Origin: Streptomyces specialis | GTDB lineage: Bacteria > Actinomycetota > Actinomycetes > Streptomycetales > Streptomycetaceae | Length of the DNA: 64,000 nt | NCBI RefSeq assembly: GCF_001493375.1 | Contig: NZ_LN929838.1 | Coordinates: 62,001-126,000 of the forward strand | Direction of reading: 5' to 3' | Notes under the pieces: model-generated | The model's input: only the letters and a program-made list of their open reading frames with translations | Told to the model about the DNA's origin: nothing | Databases searched by the model: none | Shown: one piece after another, positions 24,911 to 38,826 of the stretch | Position numbering within the stretch: position 1 is the stretch's first letter | How the letters are laid out: each line of letters begins with the position of its first letter | Translations under genes and position numbers: made by a program

Positions 24911-26302
24911 ATGCCGCAGAAACCCAAGGCGCTGGACGACACCGTCTCCCTGCGCGCCTGGTTCGGTGTCGAGCTACGCAACTGGCGGAACACCCGGCGC
25001 ATGTCCACAGCCGCGCTGGGCCGGGCAGTTCACCTCAGCGGCACCGCCGTGGAGCGGATCGAAAAGGCCGAACGGCCGTGCACCGCAGACCTCGCGGCCA
25101 AGTTCGACGACGTGCTGCAAGCCGGCGGGGCGCTCAAGAGGCTGTGGCGCAGGGTCGAAGAGGATGCGGACAAGCAGCAGACCGATACGGACAACACCTC
25201 CCGCAGCCCCTCTGCTGACCGCTTCGGCGTCCCGGCAACGGGAATGCTCCGAAGGGACCCCACCTCATTCGAGGAGATGTCACCTGTGGAACGACGAGCA
25301 TTCCTCGCTGCCGGAGGCTTAGCAGCCCTCACCCCCACGCCACTGGGGGAGCTGCTCCCGCAGATCGGCCCGGCCGACCTCGGCCCGGTCGTGCGCCCCG
25401 ACGATGTGCAACAGGTCCGCTCAGCCGCCCAGGACCATGCCAGGTGGGACAACCTGTACGGCGGCGGCGGGATGGTCCGGACAGCGGCGATCGGCCAGCT
25501 CATCTGGGCCAGGAACCTGCTCGACCTCACGTGTCCGCCCCAGTTGGAGGCCGAGCTGTTCACCGCGGTGGGCCACCTGGCCATCGTGATGGGCGCCTCG
25601 GCGTTCGACGCCCACGACCATCAACGGGCCGTCCAGCTATGGGAATTCGGGACTCAATGCGCTGAACACGCCGGGAACTGGCACCTTCGCGCGCTCGCCT
25701 ACAGCTGGCGGGCCCGGCAGGCCATCTGGTGCGGACATCCCGATGCCGGCCTGACCCACGCCGACACCGGCCTGGTGCGGGCCGACCGTCTCACGCCCCG
25801 AGAGCAGGCGACGCTGCACATCGCCCGCGCCCGAGCCTGGGCAAAGATGGGAGCCCACCAGGAAACCCTCACCGCCATTGGCCAGGCAGATGACGCCTTC
25901 AGCCGAGCCACGGACGGCGAGGACGCCCCCTGGATGGCGTACCACGATTACGCCCAGCATCACGGGGACACCGGCCATGCCGCCTTCGACATCGCCCTCC
26001 TTCCGGGACAGTCACCGCAACTCGCGAGCGATCGGCTAAGGACGGCGATCGACAACCACAGCGACGCCTACGTACGTTCGCGCGCCTTCTCCGGCACCAA
26101 GCTCGCCACGCTGACCATGGTCACCGGAGACCCGCAGGAAGCCGTGGCCATCGCACACCGGGCGCTGGATGAGGTCGGTCACCTGCGCTCCAAGCGCGCC
26201 ATCACCGATGTCCAGGACCTCGCACGAGCCTCAGCGAAGCACGCCCGGAAGCCAGAAGTGGCCGGACTGCGCGAGCGGATCAAGACGCTCATCCCGCAAT
26301 GA
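24911..26302 (+). CDS. XRE-family regulator with TPR-like C-terminus
   Basis: 463 residues from the ATG at 24911, with AGGAAAGG directly before. HTH at about 20-65 (MSTAALGRAVHLSGTAVERI). A linker holds a twin-arginine-like ERRAFLAAGGLAALTP, which is common in this family and not an export signal here. From about 160 on, helical repeats (FGTQCAEHAGNWHLRALAYS, ALDEVGHLRSKRAITD). Its stop overlaps the phosphotransferase ATG by 4 bases, so regulator and enzyme are co-translated. The ligand is unknown. Confidence 0.88.
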   Translation: MPQKPKALDDTVSLRAWFGVELRNWRNTRRMSTAALGRAVHLSGTAVERIEKAERPCTADLAAKFDDVLQAGGALKRLWRRVEEDADKQQTDTDNTSRSPSADRFGVPATGMLRRDPTSFEEMSPVERRAFLAAGGLAALTPTPLGELLPQIGPADLGPVVRPDDVQQVRSAAQDHARWDNLYGGGGMVRTAAIGQLIWARNLLDLTCPPQLEAELFTAVGHLAIVMGASAFDAHDHQRAVQLWEFGTQCAEHAGNWHLRALAYSWRARQAIWCGHPDAGLTHADTGLVRADRLTPREQATLHIARARAWAKMGAHQETLTAIGQADDAFSRATDGEDAPWMAYHDYAQHHGDTGHAAFDIALLPGQSPQLASDRLRTAIDNHSDAYVRSRAFSGTKLATLTMVTGDPQEAVAIAHRALDEVGHLRSKRAITDVQDLARASAKHARKPEVAGLRERIKTLIPQ

Positions 26303-27180
26303 AGACACGCACCGAGCAGTCACGCGCCGTCCTGGAAAAGGTGGCCGCCGCCGCTGGTCTCTCCTTTACGGGGGCACAGCCCATCCGGCTCGCCGAGAAC
26401 GACCTGTGGCGCCTGCCCGGCAACGTCGTGGTGCGCATCGCGCGAGGCGGCCAGGAAGCCGCAGCCACCCGCGAAGTCGCGGTCGCGCGGTGGCTGGACA
26501 AGCACGGCATCCCCGCCGTACGTCCCCTGCCCGTCGAGCAGCCCGTCCACGCCGGCGGCCGGGCCGCCACCTTCTGGGAAGAGCTGCCCGAACACCGCGA
26601 CGGCACTCCGGCCGACCTCGCCCCTCTGCTCCGGCGGCTCCATTACCTCCCGCTCCCGCCCTTCGCCATCGGCAAGCTGGACCCCTTCGTTCGCCTCGGT
26701 GACCGGCTCGCGGCGACCCGTTCCGTCAGCGACAGAGACCGGCGATGGCTGCTGAACAGGCTCAACGACCTGCACACGCAGTGGCGGAACCTTCCCGGTC
26801 GCCGCCCGGAGTGCGTGGTCCACGGAGACGCCTGGGGCGGCAACTGCGCCATCACCTCGCAGGGAGCCGTACTTCTGGACTTCGAGCGCACCGCCCAAGG
26901 ACCCCCGGAGTGGGACCTGGCGTCCATCGCCGTCGAGCACGAGACTTTCGGCTCCCTCTCCCGGACGGAGTACCAGGAGTTCTGCGACGCCTACGGGTAC
27001 GACGTGACGACGTGGCCCGGCTACCGCACCCTGCGGGACATCCGTGAACTCCGGAAGGCCACTTTCGCACTGCAGATCGCCGACGACGACCCGGCCGCCG
27101 CCGAGCAGGCCCGCTTTCGACTCGCCTGTCTCCGGGGCCAGCACGGTGAACGCCCCTGGGGCTGGACGGCAGTGGGGTAG
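26299..27180 (+). CDS. Aminoglycoside-phosphotransferase-family (APH/ChoK) kinase
   Basis: 293 residues. The N-lobe has NDLWRLPGNVVVRIAR (35-49), placing the nucleotide-binding strand. The C-lobe has the catalytic loop VVHGDAWGGNC (173-183; Asp177 as base, Asn182) and the metal-binding LLDFERTAQGPPEWDLA (192-208). It lacks features that mark known aminoglycoside resistance enzymes, so the substrate may be a small metabolite. Coupled by ATGA to the XRE-TPR regulator upstream, which probably controls it. Confidence 0.85.
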   Translation: MKTRTEQSRAVLEKVAAAAGLSFTGAQPIRLAENDLWRLPGNVVVRIARGGQEAAATREVAVARWLDKHGIPAVRPLPVEQPVHAGGRAATFWEELPEHRDGTPADLAPLLRRLHYLPLPPFAIGKLDPFVRLGDRLAATRSVSDRDRRWLLNRLNDLHTQWRNLPGRRPECVVHGDAWGGNCAITSQGAVLLDFERTAQGPPEWDLASIAVEHETFGSLSRTEYQEFCDAYGYDVTTWPGYRTLRDIRELRKATFALQIADDDPAAAEQARFRLACLRGQHGERPWGWTAVG

Positions 27181-27687
27181 CTCGGGAGGCCACGGGTGAG
27201 AACCCGTTATCGGGGCCCAACCACGCCTTGGCTGAACGGAGAGGCCGGGCGAACCGGCCGCCTGCGTGAGCTCCGGGTGGACGCCCACTTGTTGGTCAAC
27301 GAGTCAGGGAATCTGTCCTCGGCGCCGTCGGTCACAGCCCCGGTAACGCCGGCACCGGCATCGGCGACCCGGGAGGGCCGTCCCGGCACCGGCTCACCGG
27401 GGGACGGAAGTGACTGAAGTATCGGATGCGAGAGTGATGTGGGTCAGCCATGGGTGGCCGGCCAGGTTCCGTTCGAGAGGCGGATGTCCCCGAAGATGAG
27501 CCGTTCGCTGGAGGGTGAACCCGGCGGAGCGTATGCGTCTCGGTGTCGGCGGCGGGGTCGTGGGGCAGTTGCGCGGTGGTGGCGGAGGGGGGCGGTAGCG
27601 TGTGGCTCCTCGCCGCTGGGCCGGTCCGGCTAGCACGGGCGCGGCGCGGGCGATGTCATCGGCGGAGTTGCGTCTCGTTGGGGGTCG
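27181..27687. other. 507-base intergenic region, no gene seen
   Basis: It holds the end of the XRE/kinase operon and the promoter of the NUDIX gene at 27688. Open frames here overlap each other and lack ribosome binding sites. No transposase similarity was noticed. Confidence 0.4.
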
Positions 27688-28209
27688 TTGTTGAGTTCAT
27701 TCGCCAAGGTCACGACGGGTGCGCTGGTGGTGGTGCCCGGTCCTCGGGGGACCGTCACGTTCGTGCGTCAGGAGCGCGGGCCGTACGCGGGGTCGTGGCT
27801 GTTGCCGGGCGGGAAGGTGGAGTTCGGGGAGGCGCTGGAGGATGCGGCACGGCGGGAGGCGGTCGAGGAGGCGGGCTGTGTGGTCGGTTCGTTGTCCGGT
27901 GTGGGCTTGTACGAGATGCGTGGGTCGTGGGCGAAGGGGCCGTACCACTTTCTGATGTATGTGTTCCTGGCGGATGAGCCGGCTGTGGTGCCCGAGGGGT
28001 TCGCCGGGCACCACGTCACCGAGGTGCGGCAGGCACGTTGGAATGAGATGCGTCCGCATCCGACGGACATGCGGATCCTCAACGACGCCGGGGTCGCCGG
28101 CTACCCGGAGGCGGACGTCGACGCCGGGCTGGCCCGGGACGGAATCACCATGACGTGCTTCCCCGCGGCCGGGCTCGCCGCGCCGCTGGGGTCGGCTGGC
28201 AGAAGGTAG
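27688..28209 (+). CDS. NUDIX hydrolase (MutT-like)
   Basis: 173 residues. The only in-frame start that keeps the first strand is TTG at 27688, so the start is less certain than the protein. The Nudix box is complete: GGKVEFGEALEDAA then RREAVEEAG (41-63). VTFVRQERGPYAGSWLLPGG precedes it, as in MutT-type enzymes. It ends 20 bases before the QueD-like gene, convergent. Probable role: hydrolysis of a modified nucleotide or other diphosphate. Confidence 0.82.
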   Translation: MLSSFAKVTTGALVVVPGPRGTVTFVRQERGPYAGSWLLPGGKVEFGEALEDAARREAVEEAGCVVGSLSGVGLYEMRGSWAKGPYHFLMYVFLADEPAVVPEGFAGHHVTEVRQARWNEMRPHPTDMRILNDAGVAGYPEADVDAGLARDGITMTCFPAAGLAAPLGSAGRR

Positions 28210-28229
28210 GCGGCGACGGGGGCCGCCGG

Positions 28230-28618
28230 TCACGGTGTCGGATCGGGCTGCCAGGCGATGCCGCCGCCGAGGCGGCCGTCTTCCAGGACCGCGCAGCGGA
28301 TCGCCCGGTGGGCGCCGTAGCGTTCATGGATGGCTGTGGTGATGCCGGTGGCGAGCTGCTCGCAGCTGCGCGTGCCGAAGTCCAGCGGACCGCCCTCGGC
28401 GGCGAGCGCCTGGTCGGCGAAGCCTGGGAGAAGGGTGTCGAGCCAGCGGGCAGCGGGATCTCGATCTCGCGGTCGTCATGGAAGACCTCGATGTCGACTT
28501 CGGCGACGAAGAGGTGCCGATGGGGCGTGCGCAGGTAGTTCTCGGGCTCGGGGGCCTCGGGCCAGCGGTGGAGGCCCTCGGCCTGCGTGGTGAGGCGGAC
28601 AAAGCGGCTCAGCGGCAT
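28230..28618 (-). CDS. QueD-like (6-carboxytetrahydropterin synthase fold) protein, one frameshift
   Basis: ATG at 28618 (MPLSRFVRLTTQAEG). The first half has HRWPEAPEPENYLRTPHRHL, whose His residues match the zinc-binding His cluster of the QueD/PTPS fold, then VDIEVFHDDREIEIP. There the frame slips by one base (near 28455) to RWLDTLLPGFADQALA, LDFGTRSCEQLATGITTAIH (the equivalent of the P-T-x-E-N-L-A helix) and CAVLEDGRLGG before the stop. QueD makes the 7-deazaguanine precursor; related folds act on other pterins. The start overlaps the end of the TGT-like gene by 10 bases. Real mutation or base-call error cannot be told. Confidence 0.6.
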
Positions 28619-29130
28619 GGTGCCTCCTTCTCGTCGGCGGGCGCGTCGGCAGGGGACGGAGCAGTGGGGAGTCCGGCGGCGTGCCGCAGGAGGGCCACGT
28701 GCGTGAGCGCGGTGGCCAGGACCGCGCGGTCGAGCGGGGCGGCCGTCAGGTCCGGCTTGGCAGGGGCCTCGCGTTCGGCGCGGCCGGTCGCGGCGTCCAT
28801 GGGGATACCGGTGGCGGCGTACCAGTAGGCGAAGGAGGAGTCGTTGCTGCGCACCCTGGGGCCGGCGCCGGGTTGGTCGTGGCCGAGGCGGCGGTGTTCG
28901 GCCAGCTCCCACGGCAGGGAGCGGTCGCCGCCCAGGAGGTGGAGCGGCTTGGAGGTGCCGTGGGCGAGGAGGTGGGCGGTGCAGGCGAGGCGGGCTTCGG
29001 CGGCGGGAGCTTGGAAGCAGCGGGGCACGGACAGCTTGCTCAGGCCGATCAGGTCGATGCCGGGTATCACGGCGAGTTCGTCGTGGCACCGCAGCCACTC
29101 ATCGCGGGTGCGGCCCTGCGGAACGGCCAT
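28609..29130 (-). pseudogene. TGT/DpdA-like (tRNA-guanine transglycosylase fold) protein, 5' end removed by IS630-type element
   Basis: 173 residues are open from 29130, but similarity starts a little further upstream (ICPQFMAVPQGRT), so the N-terminal half is missing. Present parts: FMAVPQGRTRDEWLRCHDEL, GIDLIGLSKLSVPR (the TGT-like G-x-x-I-G-G-L strand position), PLHLLGGDRSLPWELAEHRR and RVRSNDSSFAYWYAATG. The order fits the second half of a TGT-type barrel. Together with the overlapping QueD-like gene this points to 7-deazaguanine chemistry on nucleic acid. The IS630-type remnant begins at about 29195, directly where the protein breaks. The family call is moderate. Confidence 0.5.
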
Positions 29131-29198
29131 GAACTGCGGGCAGATTGCGCTGGTGGCCGGATGGCCGCGGTGCGGCGTCGAGGAAGCGGCGGGTCGCC

Positions 29199-29703
29199 GC
29201 GATGGTGACGGAAACCCTGAACGCCACCGGCGACCGGACCAGCACCACGACCCTCTTCGCCGCCCTCGAAGTCGCCACCGGCAAGGTCATCGGCTCCCTC
29301 CACCGCCGTCACCGGGCAGCGCAGTCCAAGAAGTCCCTCACCAAACTCGACAAGGAAGTCCCCGCGGGCTTCGAAGTCCCTCTCATCCTGGACAACTACG
29401 CGACCCACACAAGACACCCGCCATCAAGAAGTGGCTGCTGGCCCGGCCCACCCCCGGTTCTACCTGCACTTCACACCGACCAGCGCGTCCTGGCTGAACC
29501 TGATCGAGCGGTGGTTCGCCGAACTCACGCAGAAGAAGCTCAAGCGCGGAGTCCACCGATCCGTCCAGTCTCTCGAACGCGACATCCGGGCCTGGCTCAC
29601 CGACTGGAACGCACACCCCAGACTGTTCGCCTGGACGAAGACAGCAGACGAGATCCTCGACAAAGTCGCCGCCTACCGCCAACGAATCTCTGACCCGAAT
29701 CAC
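29199..29703 (+). mobile_element. IS630-family transposase remnant
   Basis: Only the DDE half remains, in three frames. Frame 1: TLFAALEVATGKVIGSLHRR and PLILDNYATH with the second catalytic Asp. Frame 2: KTPAIKKWLLAR. Frame 3: FYLHFTPTSASWLNLIERWF with the catalytic Glu, then LERDIRAWLTDWNAHPRLFA. The N-terminal HTH and first Asp are absent, and two indels near 29410-29440 break it. Inactive. It lies between a truncated TGT-like gene and the zinc-finger gene at 29919. I could not see terminal inverted repeats. Confidence 0.85.
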
Positions 29704-29918
29704 CAGACGGTGTTGCCCTCTGCGTCGAGCATGGCTTTCGACTGTTCCAGCACCCGTGTCAGCCCATCCGCCGGCCTGACACGCTCTCCTTCCCTTGGAT
29801 TGAGGAGGATTACGGCTAAGATGCACTTGCAGCGCTCAGGCGCTGATTTTTTGCAGCGTGGGCGGTGTCGGCGTGTACATCGTGCCGGCATCGCCGCGCT
29901 GCGGTACAAATCGCCTCC

Positions 29919-30659
29919 ATGTCGAGGACTACGCCCACTCCGCCCCAGCCGGCACGCGTGATCGCACGCAGGCGCAACGGTGCCGCTCGGCGCGTCGAGA
30001 TCTCCGCCCAGGAAGTCGAGGAAGCCTTCCGGCTCCTGCAGTACGTGCCCGGTCCTGAGGCCCGTCAGCTACGCGACAAGTTCGCTGCCGTTCTCCGGCC
30101 GGTGTGCTTGTGGGCATCGTCGCGCACGGTACGCCACTCCAGCTATCCGGCATGGGGGCCGTGCGGGGTGTTCGTCAGCGCGCCGAACCAGCGTTGCGCC
30201 GAGCACCAGTGGCCGCTGCCCGCCGACGTCCCGGATCCCTTCCCAAAGCGGTGCACCGTGACGTTGGACGAGGAACTTGAGGACTCCCGCTGGGTGCGGT
30301 ACTCCGGTGGGCTGCGCTGCCCGTTCGAGCGACGCAGGGGAAGCGAACGGTGCGCACATCACGATCCGCGCGATGGTGAACTGTGCGGCTACCCCGTGGA
30401 CGGCGGCGCCACCTGTACGACCGCGGAGGGAGTCTTCGCGTGTCACACCCATCAGTATGCGCGACTCGCCAGCCTCCGGAGTCAACTCGAACAGCTGCCA
30501 TTGACTCTGGGATGCGACTACTGCGATGTCGCCTCGGGCGAGAGCTGCACGAACAGGAAGGGCCAAGCGGTCGCATTCCACAGAAAGCGCGTCAACGCCG
30601 TCCAGGGCTCACCAGAGCAGCAAGAACTGGCCGACATGATCGAGTGGCTGCGCCTGTGA
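29919..30659 (+). CDS. Cys/His-rich zinc-finger protein, function unknown
   Basis: 246 residues from ATG 29919. Several Cys/His groups: RPVCLWAS, QRCAEHQWPLP, LRCPFERRRGSERCAHH, GELCGYPVDGGATCTT, VFACHTHQ. A final finger LGCDYCDVASGESC ... FHRKRVNA follows the actinobacterial pattern C-x-x-C-x-x-x-x-G-x-x-C-x(n)-H-x-x-R seen in many phage and plasmid proteins. A nucleic-acid-binding role is likely but not proven. It stands alone between the IS630 remnant and the SNF2 operon, same direction. Confidence 0.65.
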   Translation: MSRTTPTPPQPARVIARRRNGAARRVEISAQEVEEAFRLLQYVPGPEARQLRDKFAAVLRPVCLWASSRTVRHSSYPAWGPCGVFVSAPNQRCAEHQWPLPADVPDPFPKRCTVTLDEELEDSRWVRYSGGLRCPFERRRGSERCAHHDPRDGELCGYPVDGGATCTTAEGVFACHTHQYARLASLRSQLEQLPLTLGCDYCDVASGESCTNRKGQAVAFHRKRVNAVQGSPEQQELADMIEWLRL

Positions 30660-30961
30660 GCGGTCGAGCGGCGTCCTTCGGCGTGCGCTGACTGCTGCCG
30701 GAGCAGGGGCATGAGTAAGGACGCGCCAGTGCGCCGTCCTCCTGACAGGTGAACGGTACAGCCCTGATGCTCCGTCCCCCGAAAGAGTTGGTCGCTGGAG
30801 GCATGCTCTGGTTCCCCGGCTGGCCGCCGTGTGCAAGAACATGCTGGTCAACGGCGTCCCGTTCCACACCGCAGCGGATCTTGACTTCCGGGGACCGGTC
30901 ACGTCGAAGGTGCTTTGCTATCGGCCGCCCCATTTCCTCGTATTTCTCCGTGAGGGTTGAG

Positions 30962-35520
<4,559 letters not shown>

Positions 35521-35524
<4 letters not shown>

Positions 35525-36420
35525 CCCCGAACGCATGGGCCCACACCTGGGAGACCGTCCTGCGCGCCACCATCAACGACGAGACCCTCTGGCTCGCCGG
35601 CCACAACGACCTGTCCGCAGGCGGCCTCACCCACCTCACCCTCGAACCCGGCCGAGTCAGCGCCACCGCCACCGACCGCCACCACACCACACCAGCCCAC
35701 CCGACGATCACCTTCCCGGCCCTCACCGACCACCAGATCACAGCCTGGCACGCAGCCTCACCCAACTGCGGCCACCACCAAGCCATCCGCACCGGCAAGC
35801 TCCCCGACTGCCTGACGAACCCGGACCACACCGGCGGCGTTCCCGCCCGGCCCGCATCCGAAGAGATCACCTTGAGCTGCGACTGTGGAAGCTCACCATG
35901 TCGCCACATCGCCGCCCTCACCCACGCCGTCACGGCACGCCTGACCAGCCGCCCCGCCGACTTCGCCACGCTGCGCGGACTTCCCGAACACCCCACCCAG
36001 CCCCCCACGCCCGGCACGGACCAGCCGGTCACCGCAACCCGCACAACGCCCGGCGGAAAGATCCACATCCCCGCCCACCACGCATGGGCGTGGTACCGCG
36101 AATGCGCCGAACCGCCCCTGCTGCCCACCTACACACCCGAGCTGACCGACGAACCAGTGCCCGGCCTCCCGGCTCCCGCAGCTCCTCCCGCACCTGCACC
36201 CGATCCAGAGCAGATCCACACACTCATCAGCGACGCCGCGTCACAGGCCCGGGCACACCTGCGGGACGCCTCCCGGCTGGAGTGCGCACTACACGAGGAC
36301 GCACTCCGCCTCGCCGCAGCAGTCCCCGGCATCCGGCTTCCCGAGACGGCCGAGCGACTGGGCATCGACATCGCTGATCTGCGAGAACAGATCAGGGCGT
36401 ACACACCCGATACATGCTGA
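35521..36420 (+). CDS. SWIM zinc-finger protein, partner of the SNF2 motor
   Basis: 299 residues; ATG overlaps the helicase stop by 4 bases. N-terminal part like the SWIM proteins that accompany SNF2 genes (TWETVLRATINDETLWLAGH). The SWIM motif is C-x-C-x(4)-C-x-H: C120, C122, C127, H129 in CDCGSSPCRHIAAL, preceded by TNPDHTGGVP. After a Pro/Thr-rich linker comes a C-terminal helical domain (about 235-299). SWIM domains bind DNA or proteins; SNF2-SWIM pairs are common in actinobacteria and probably form one complex. An IS701-type remnant starts right after its stop. Confidence 0.85.
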
Positions 36421-37150
36421 CCTGCGGGAATACGTAACGGCGAGGCTCGGGGCCCCAGGCGCAGTGCCGATCACCGACGACACAGGCTTCATCAAGAAGG
36501 GCACCACCTCGGCCGGGGTACAGCGCCAGCACTCCGGCACCGCCAGCCGCACGGAGAATCCCCCGGAGGGGGTACAGATCGGCGTCTTCTCCGCCTACTC
36601 CTCAACCAGGGGACGTGCACTCGTGGACCGGGAGCTGTCCCTGCCGAAGTCCGGGACCCGGGACGCCAGCCGATGCGCGGCGGCGAAGATCCCCGTCGGG
36701 CGGGAGTTCGACACCAAGGGCGGCGGTCTGGCCAAGGCAATGGTGGCCCGGGCGCCAGCCTCACCCCTGCCGATCGCCCGGGCGCCGCGGATTCTGCCTA
36801 CGGCCAGGAGTGGCGCCTCCGCCGCATGCTGGAAGGGACCGGCGTGGGCTACGTCCTGGCGGTGCCGAAATCCCAGCAGCTTTATGCCCCCTTCGGCCGC
36901 ATCGACTTCACCATCGCCCAGGCACCCGAGGACGCCTGGGAACGCCTTTCCTGCGGCCACGGTGCGAAGGGACCGCGTGCCTATGACTGGGCCGCCGCAC
37001 GCCTGCCCGCCGCCCGCCAGCACCTCGCCCGCGAAGGACTCCTCACCGTGCCCCGCAACCACGTCGAGCACCTCGCCCTCAAGGGCGGGGCCGACGACGA
37101 GGACCAGAAGCAGCAGACCGGAGGCCGCTTCGCGGGCGAGGTGTGCCGGG
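36421..37150 (+). mobile_element. IS701-family transposase remnant
   Basis: The frame begins LREYVTARLGAPGAVPITDD and continues DDTGFIKKGTTSAGVQRQHS with the first catalytic Asp, QIGVFSAYSSTRGRALVDRE, and later AYGQEWRLRRMLEGTGVGYV (second Asp region) and RAYDWAAARLP. The match shifts frame at about 36770, and both ends are missing. Inactive. It closes the SNF2/SWIM island on the right, as the IS630 remnant does on the left. Confidence 0.8.
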
Positions 37151-37382
37151 GACATCGCCGCGGTGGGTGTTGAACACGGCGGTCGCGGCCGGGATGGTGG
37201 CTGCGCCGCCGAGGGCATGTCCCCGCTGAAGGTTCTGCTCGAGGTCAGTGTGAGTGCATTGCGTGTGTCGGCCCAACTGCCCATACCCCTGCACGCCCGT
37301 CCGGCGGCTCCGCCTCGACCATCGGACCGGTCACGTTCTCGTCTTTCACGCCCCCACGGTAGGCAGGCATCCTGAGGGAGCC

Positions 37383-37643
37383 GTGTTGACCCAGCGACAC
37401 CGGGTCCGGCCTGATCAGATCTACCGGGCCTGCCGTCCCGGGACCAGCACGCGCTTCCGCGTCCTCCTCGTGCCGCGCTGCGGCGGCCGGGTTCTCCTCG
37501 CCGACGTGGCCACCGGCCACCACCGGTGGGTCCTCCCGGGCAACCTCCACGCCACCGGGACCGATCCCCGGGTGCGGGCCCGGACCACCGGCTACGCCCT
37601 GATCGTCCCGGGACTCCTAGCTCGGACACCAGGGAACAGGTAA
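37383..37643 (+). CDS. Small conserved streptomycete protein
   Basis: 86 residues, GTG start with GAGGGAGCC directly before. Sequence VRPDQIYRACRPGTSTRFRV, then VATGHHRWVLPGNLHATGTD and RTTGYALIVPG. This pattern (a beta-rich R-x-R-V start, D-x-x-T-G, L-h-x-x-x-T-x-P-x-G-x-x-R-x-x-G-Y) recurs in many small streptomycete proteins of unknown role near integrated elements. Single gene. Confidence 0.6.
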   Translation: MLTQRHRVRPDQIYRACRPGTSTRFRVLLVPRCGGRVLLADVATGHHRWVLPGNLHATGTDPRVRARTTGYALIVPGLLARTPGNR

Positions 37644-37682
37644 CCCGCAGGTAGCTCCCGGTTGGGGCCAGGCCCTTGGCTG

Positions 37683-37970
37683 TTACTCCCCTCGCCGGTC
37701 CGGGAATGCGAGCCGCTCCTCAGGTAGCGGGTAGTACACCGATACCTGCGCCACCTCGGGATACTCCCGAAACAGCTCGTCCTCCAGTACGGTCCGGGCA
37801 GAGTCGATCGCGTTGACCGCTGCTTCCAGCTTCTTCGCCGGGATCGCTAGCCGCCCCGAGCGGCGGTAGGCGTTGGCGAGCCGGGTGCTCCGGTGGAGGA
37901 GTTCGTCACGCACCGACGCGAGGGCCCGGCCCATCTCAACGTGCTCTTCGAAGGTCAATCTCGTCTTCAT
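37683..37970 (-). CDS. Hypothetical helical protein
   Basis: 95 residues from ATG 37970. A helical body (TFEEHVEMGRALASVRDELL, LAIPAKKLEAAVNAIDSART) ends in EVAQVSVYYPLPEERLAFPD. The codon use looks real. The layout recalls small coiled proteins of phage or plasmid origin. Convergent with the gene at 37383. Function unknown. Confidence 0.55.
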   Translation of the reverse strand: MKTRLTFEEHVEMGRALASVRDELLHRSTRLANAYRRSGRLAIPAKKLEAAVNAIDSARTVLEDELFREYPEVAQVSVYYPLPEERLAFPDRRGE

Positions 37971-38505
37971 CGGCTGAGCATCCCACCAACCGGCGCGCGG
38001 TACGGCTATCGCTGATCGAGCCTCCGCGCAGGATGGTGGGCCAGTACGCTAGGACCGAGAAGGGAAGCTACTCCTGACCGGGGTGGCGGCCTGGACAGGA
38101 GCGCTACGCGGCCCGCCATCGCGGCTAACCCGGCCGGAAGGTCAACGGGTGATGCTGGCGGTCTGCCAGGCGGCGGTGACCTGCCGATAGGTGGTCTGTC
38201 AGGCGGTGCCGTCGCGGCCGATGATGTGGGCCGAGACAATCATCCGCACGGCGGGTGGGTCCAGGGTGAGCACGGCCAGGATGCGACGCCGATCGTCTCG
38301 GCCGCGATTCAGTAGGCGGTGGTGTCCAGCAGGTAGGTGCCCGGCGGGTGAAGGTCCGCAGCTCGGGCCACCCAGGTGCAGGACGCCGGGCAGGTGCGGT
38401 GCGTCGGTGATCCAGGACGGATCGGCATGAAGCACGTCGGCGCTGACAGGAGATGGAACGAGAGCATGACCGACCTTTACCAGCTACTCCAGAGCCCGGC
38501 CCCGC
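37971..38505. other. 535-base region with a possible dead gene fragment
   Basis: On the minus strand, frames in 38199-38435 read HADPSWITDAPHLPGVLHLG and, in another frame, PPGTYLLDTTAY. They look like the 3' end of an unidentified gene split by a stop and a frameshift. Nothing else is visible. Confidence 0.35.
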
Positions 38506-38826
38506 TCAACCCCCTCGGCCAGGCCCACACCAGCCACCAGCCCCGACCCGTCCCACCTCTTGGCGGGGTGGAGTGTCTGCGCGGCAGGTGGTGAGGTCGA
38601 TGTGAGTGAGGCGGTGTTCGGGCCAGGTGGAGGTGATGAGGTGGGATTCGGCCAGGACGAGGACGCATGTGGTGCCGTGGGGGCGGAAGGGGACGGCAAG
38701 TTCGCCGCGGATGTGGGTGCCGAGCAGGTCGGCGGCTTTCCGCATGGCGGTGATGAGCTCGTCGGGGCCGGGATCGGGGCGGGCGCAGTCGAGCAGGTCG
38801 TAGGCGACGCAAATCATGGTCGTCAT
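38506..38826 (-). CDS. S-adenosylmethionine decarboxylase-like proenzyme (SpeD/SpeH type)
   Basis: 106 residues from ATG 38826, coupled (ATGA) to the fusion gene upstream. The pyruvoyl-forming site LAESHLITSTWPEHR is present: E60, S61 (would become pyruvoyl), H62. THIDLTTC follows with Cys81 at the place of the catalytic Cys. CVAYDLLDC at the N-terminus fits strand 1. The C-terminus (RQEVGRVGAGGWCGPGRGG) looks degraded compared with the family and is slightly short. If active, it would make decarboxylated AdoMet, an aminopropyl donor, or decarboxylate a related substrate. Confidence 0.75.
   Translation of the reverse strand: MTTMICVAYDLLDCARPDPGPDELITAMRKAADLLGTHIRGELAVPFRPHGTTCVLVLAESHLITSTWPEHRLTHIDLTTCRADTPPRQEVGRVGAGGWCGPGRGG

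Noticed and set aside
29700..29909. Minus-strand frame ending VLEQSKAMLDAEGNTVW
   Set aside because: It lies in the scar behind the IS630-type remnant, with no start signal; at most a fragment of an unknown gene.
30661..30961. N-terminal extension of the SNF2 gene to 30749, or a gene remnant containing VCKNMLVNGVPFHTAADLDF
   Set aside because: The extension lacks a ribosome binding site and similarity, while ATG 30962 has one; the remnant is too short to assign.
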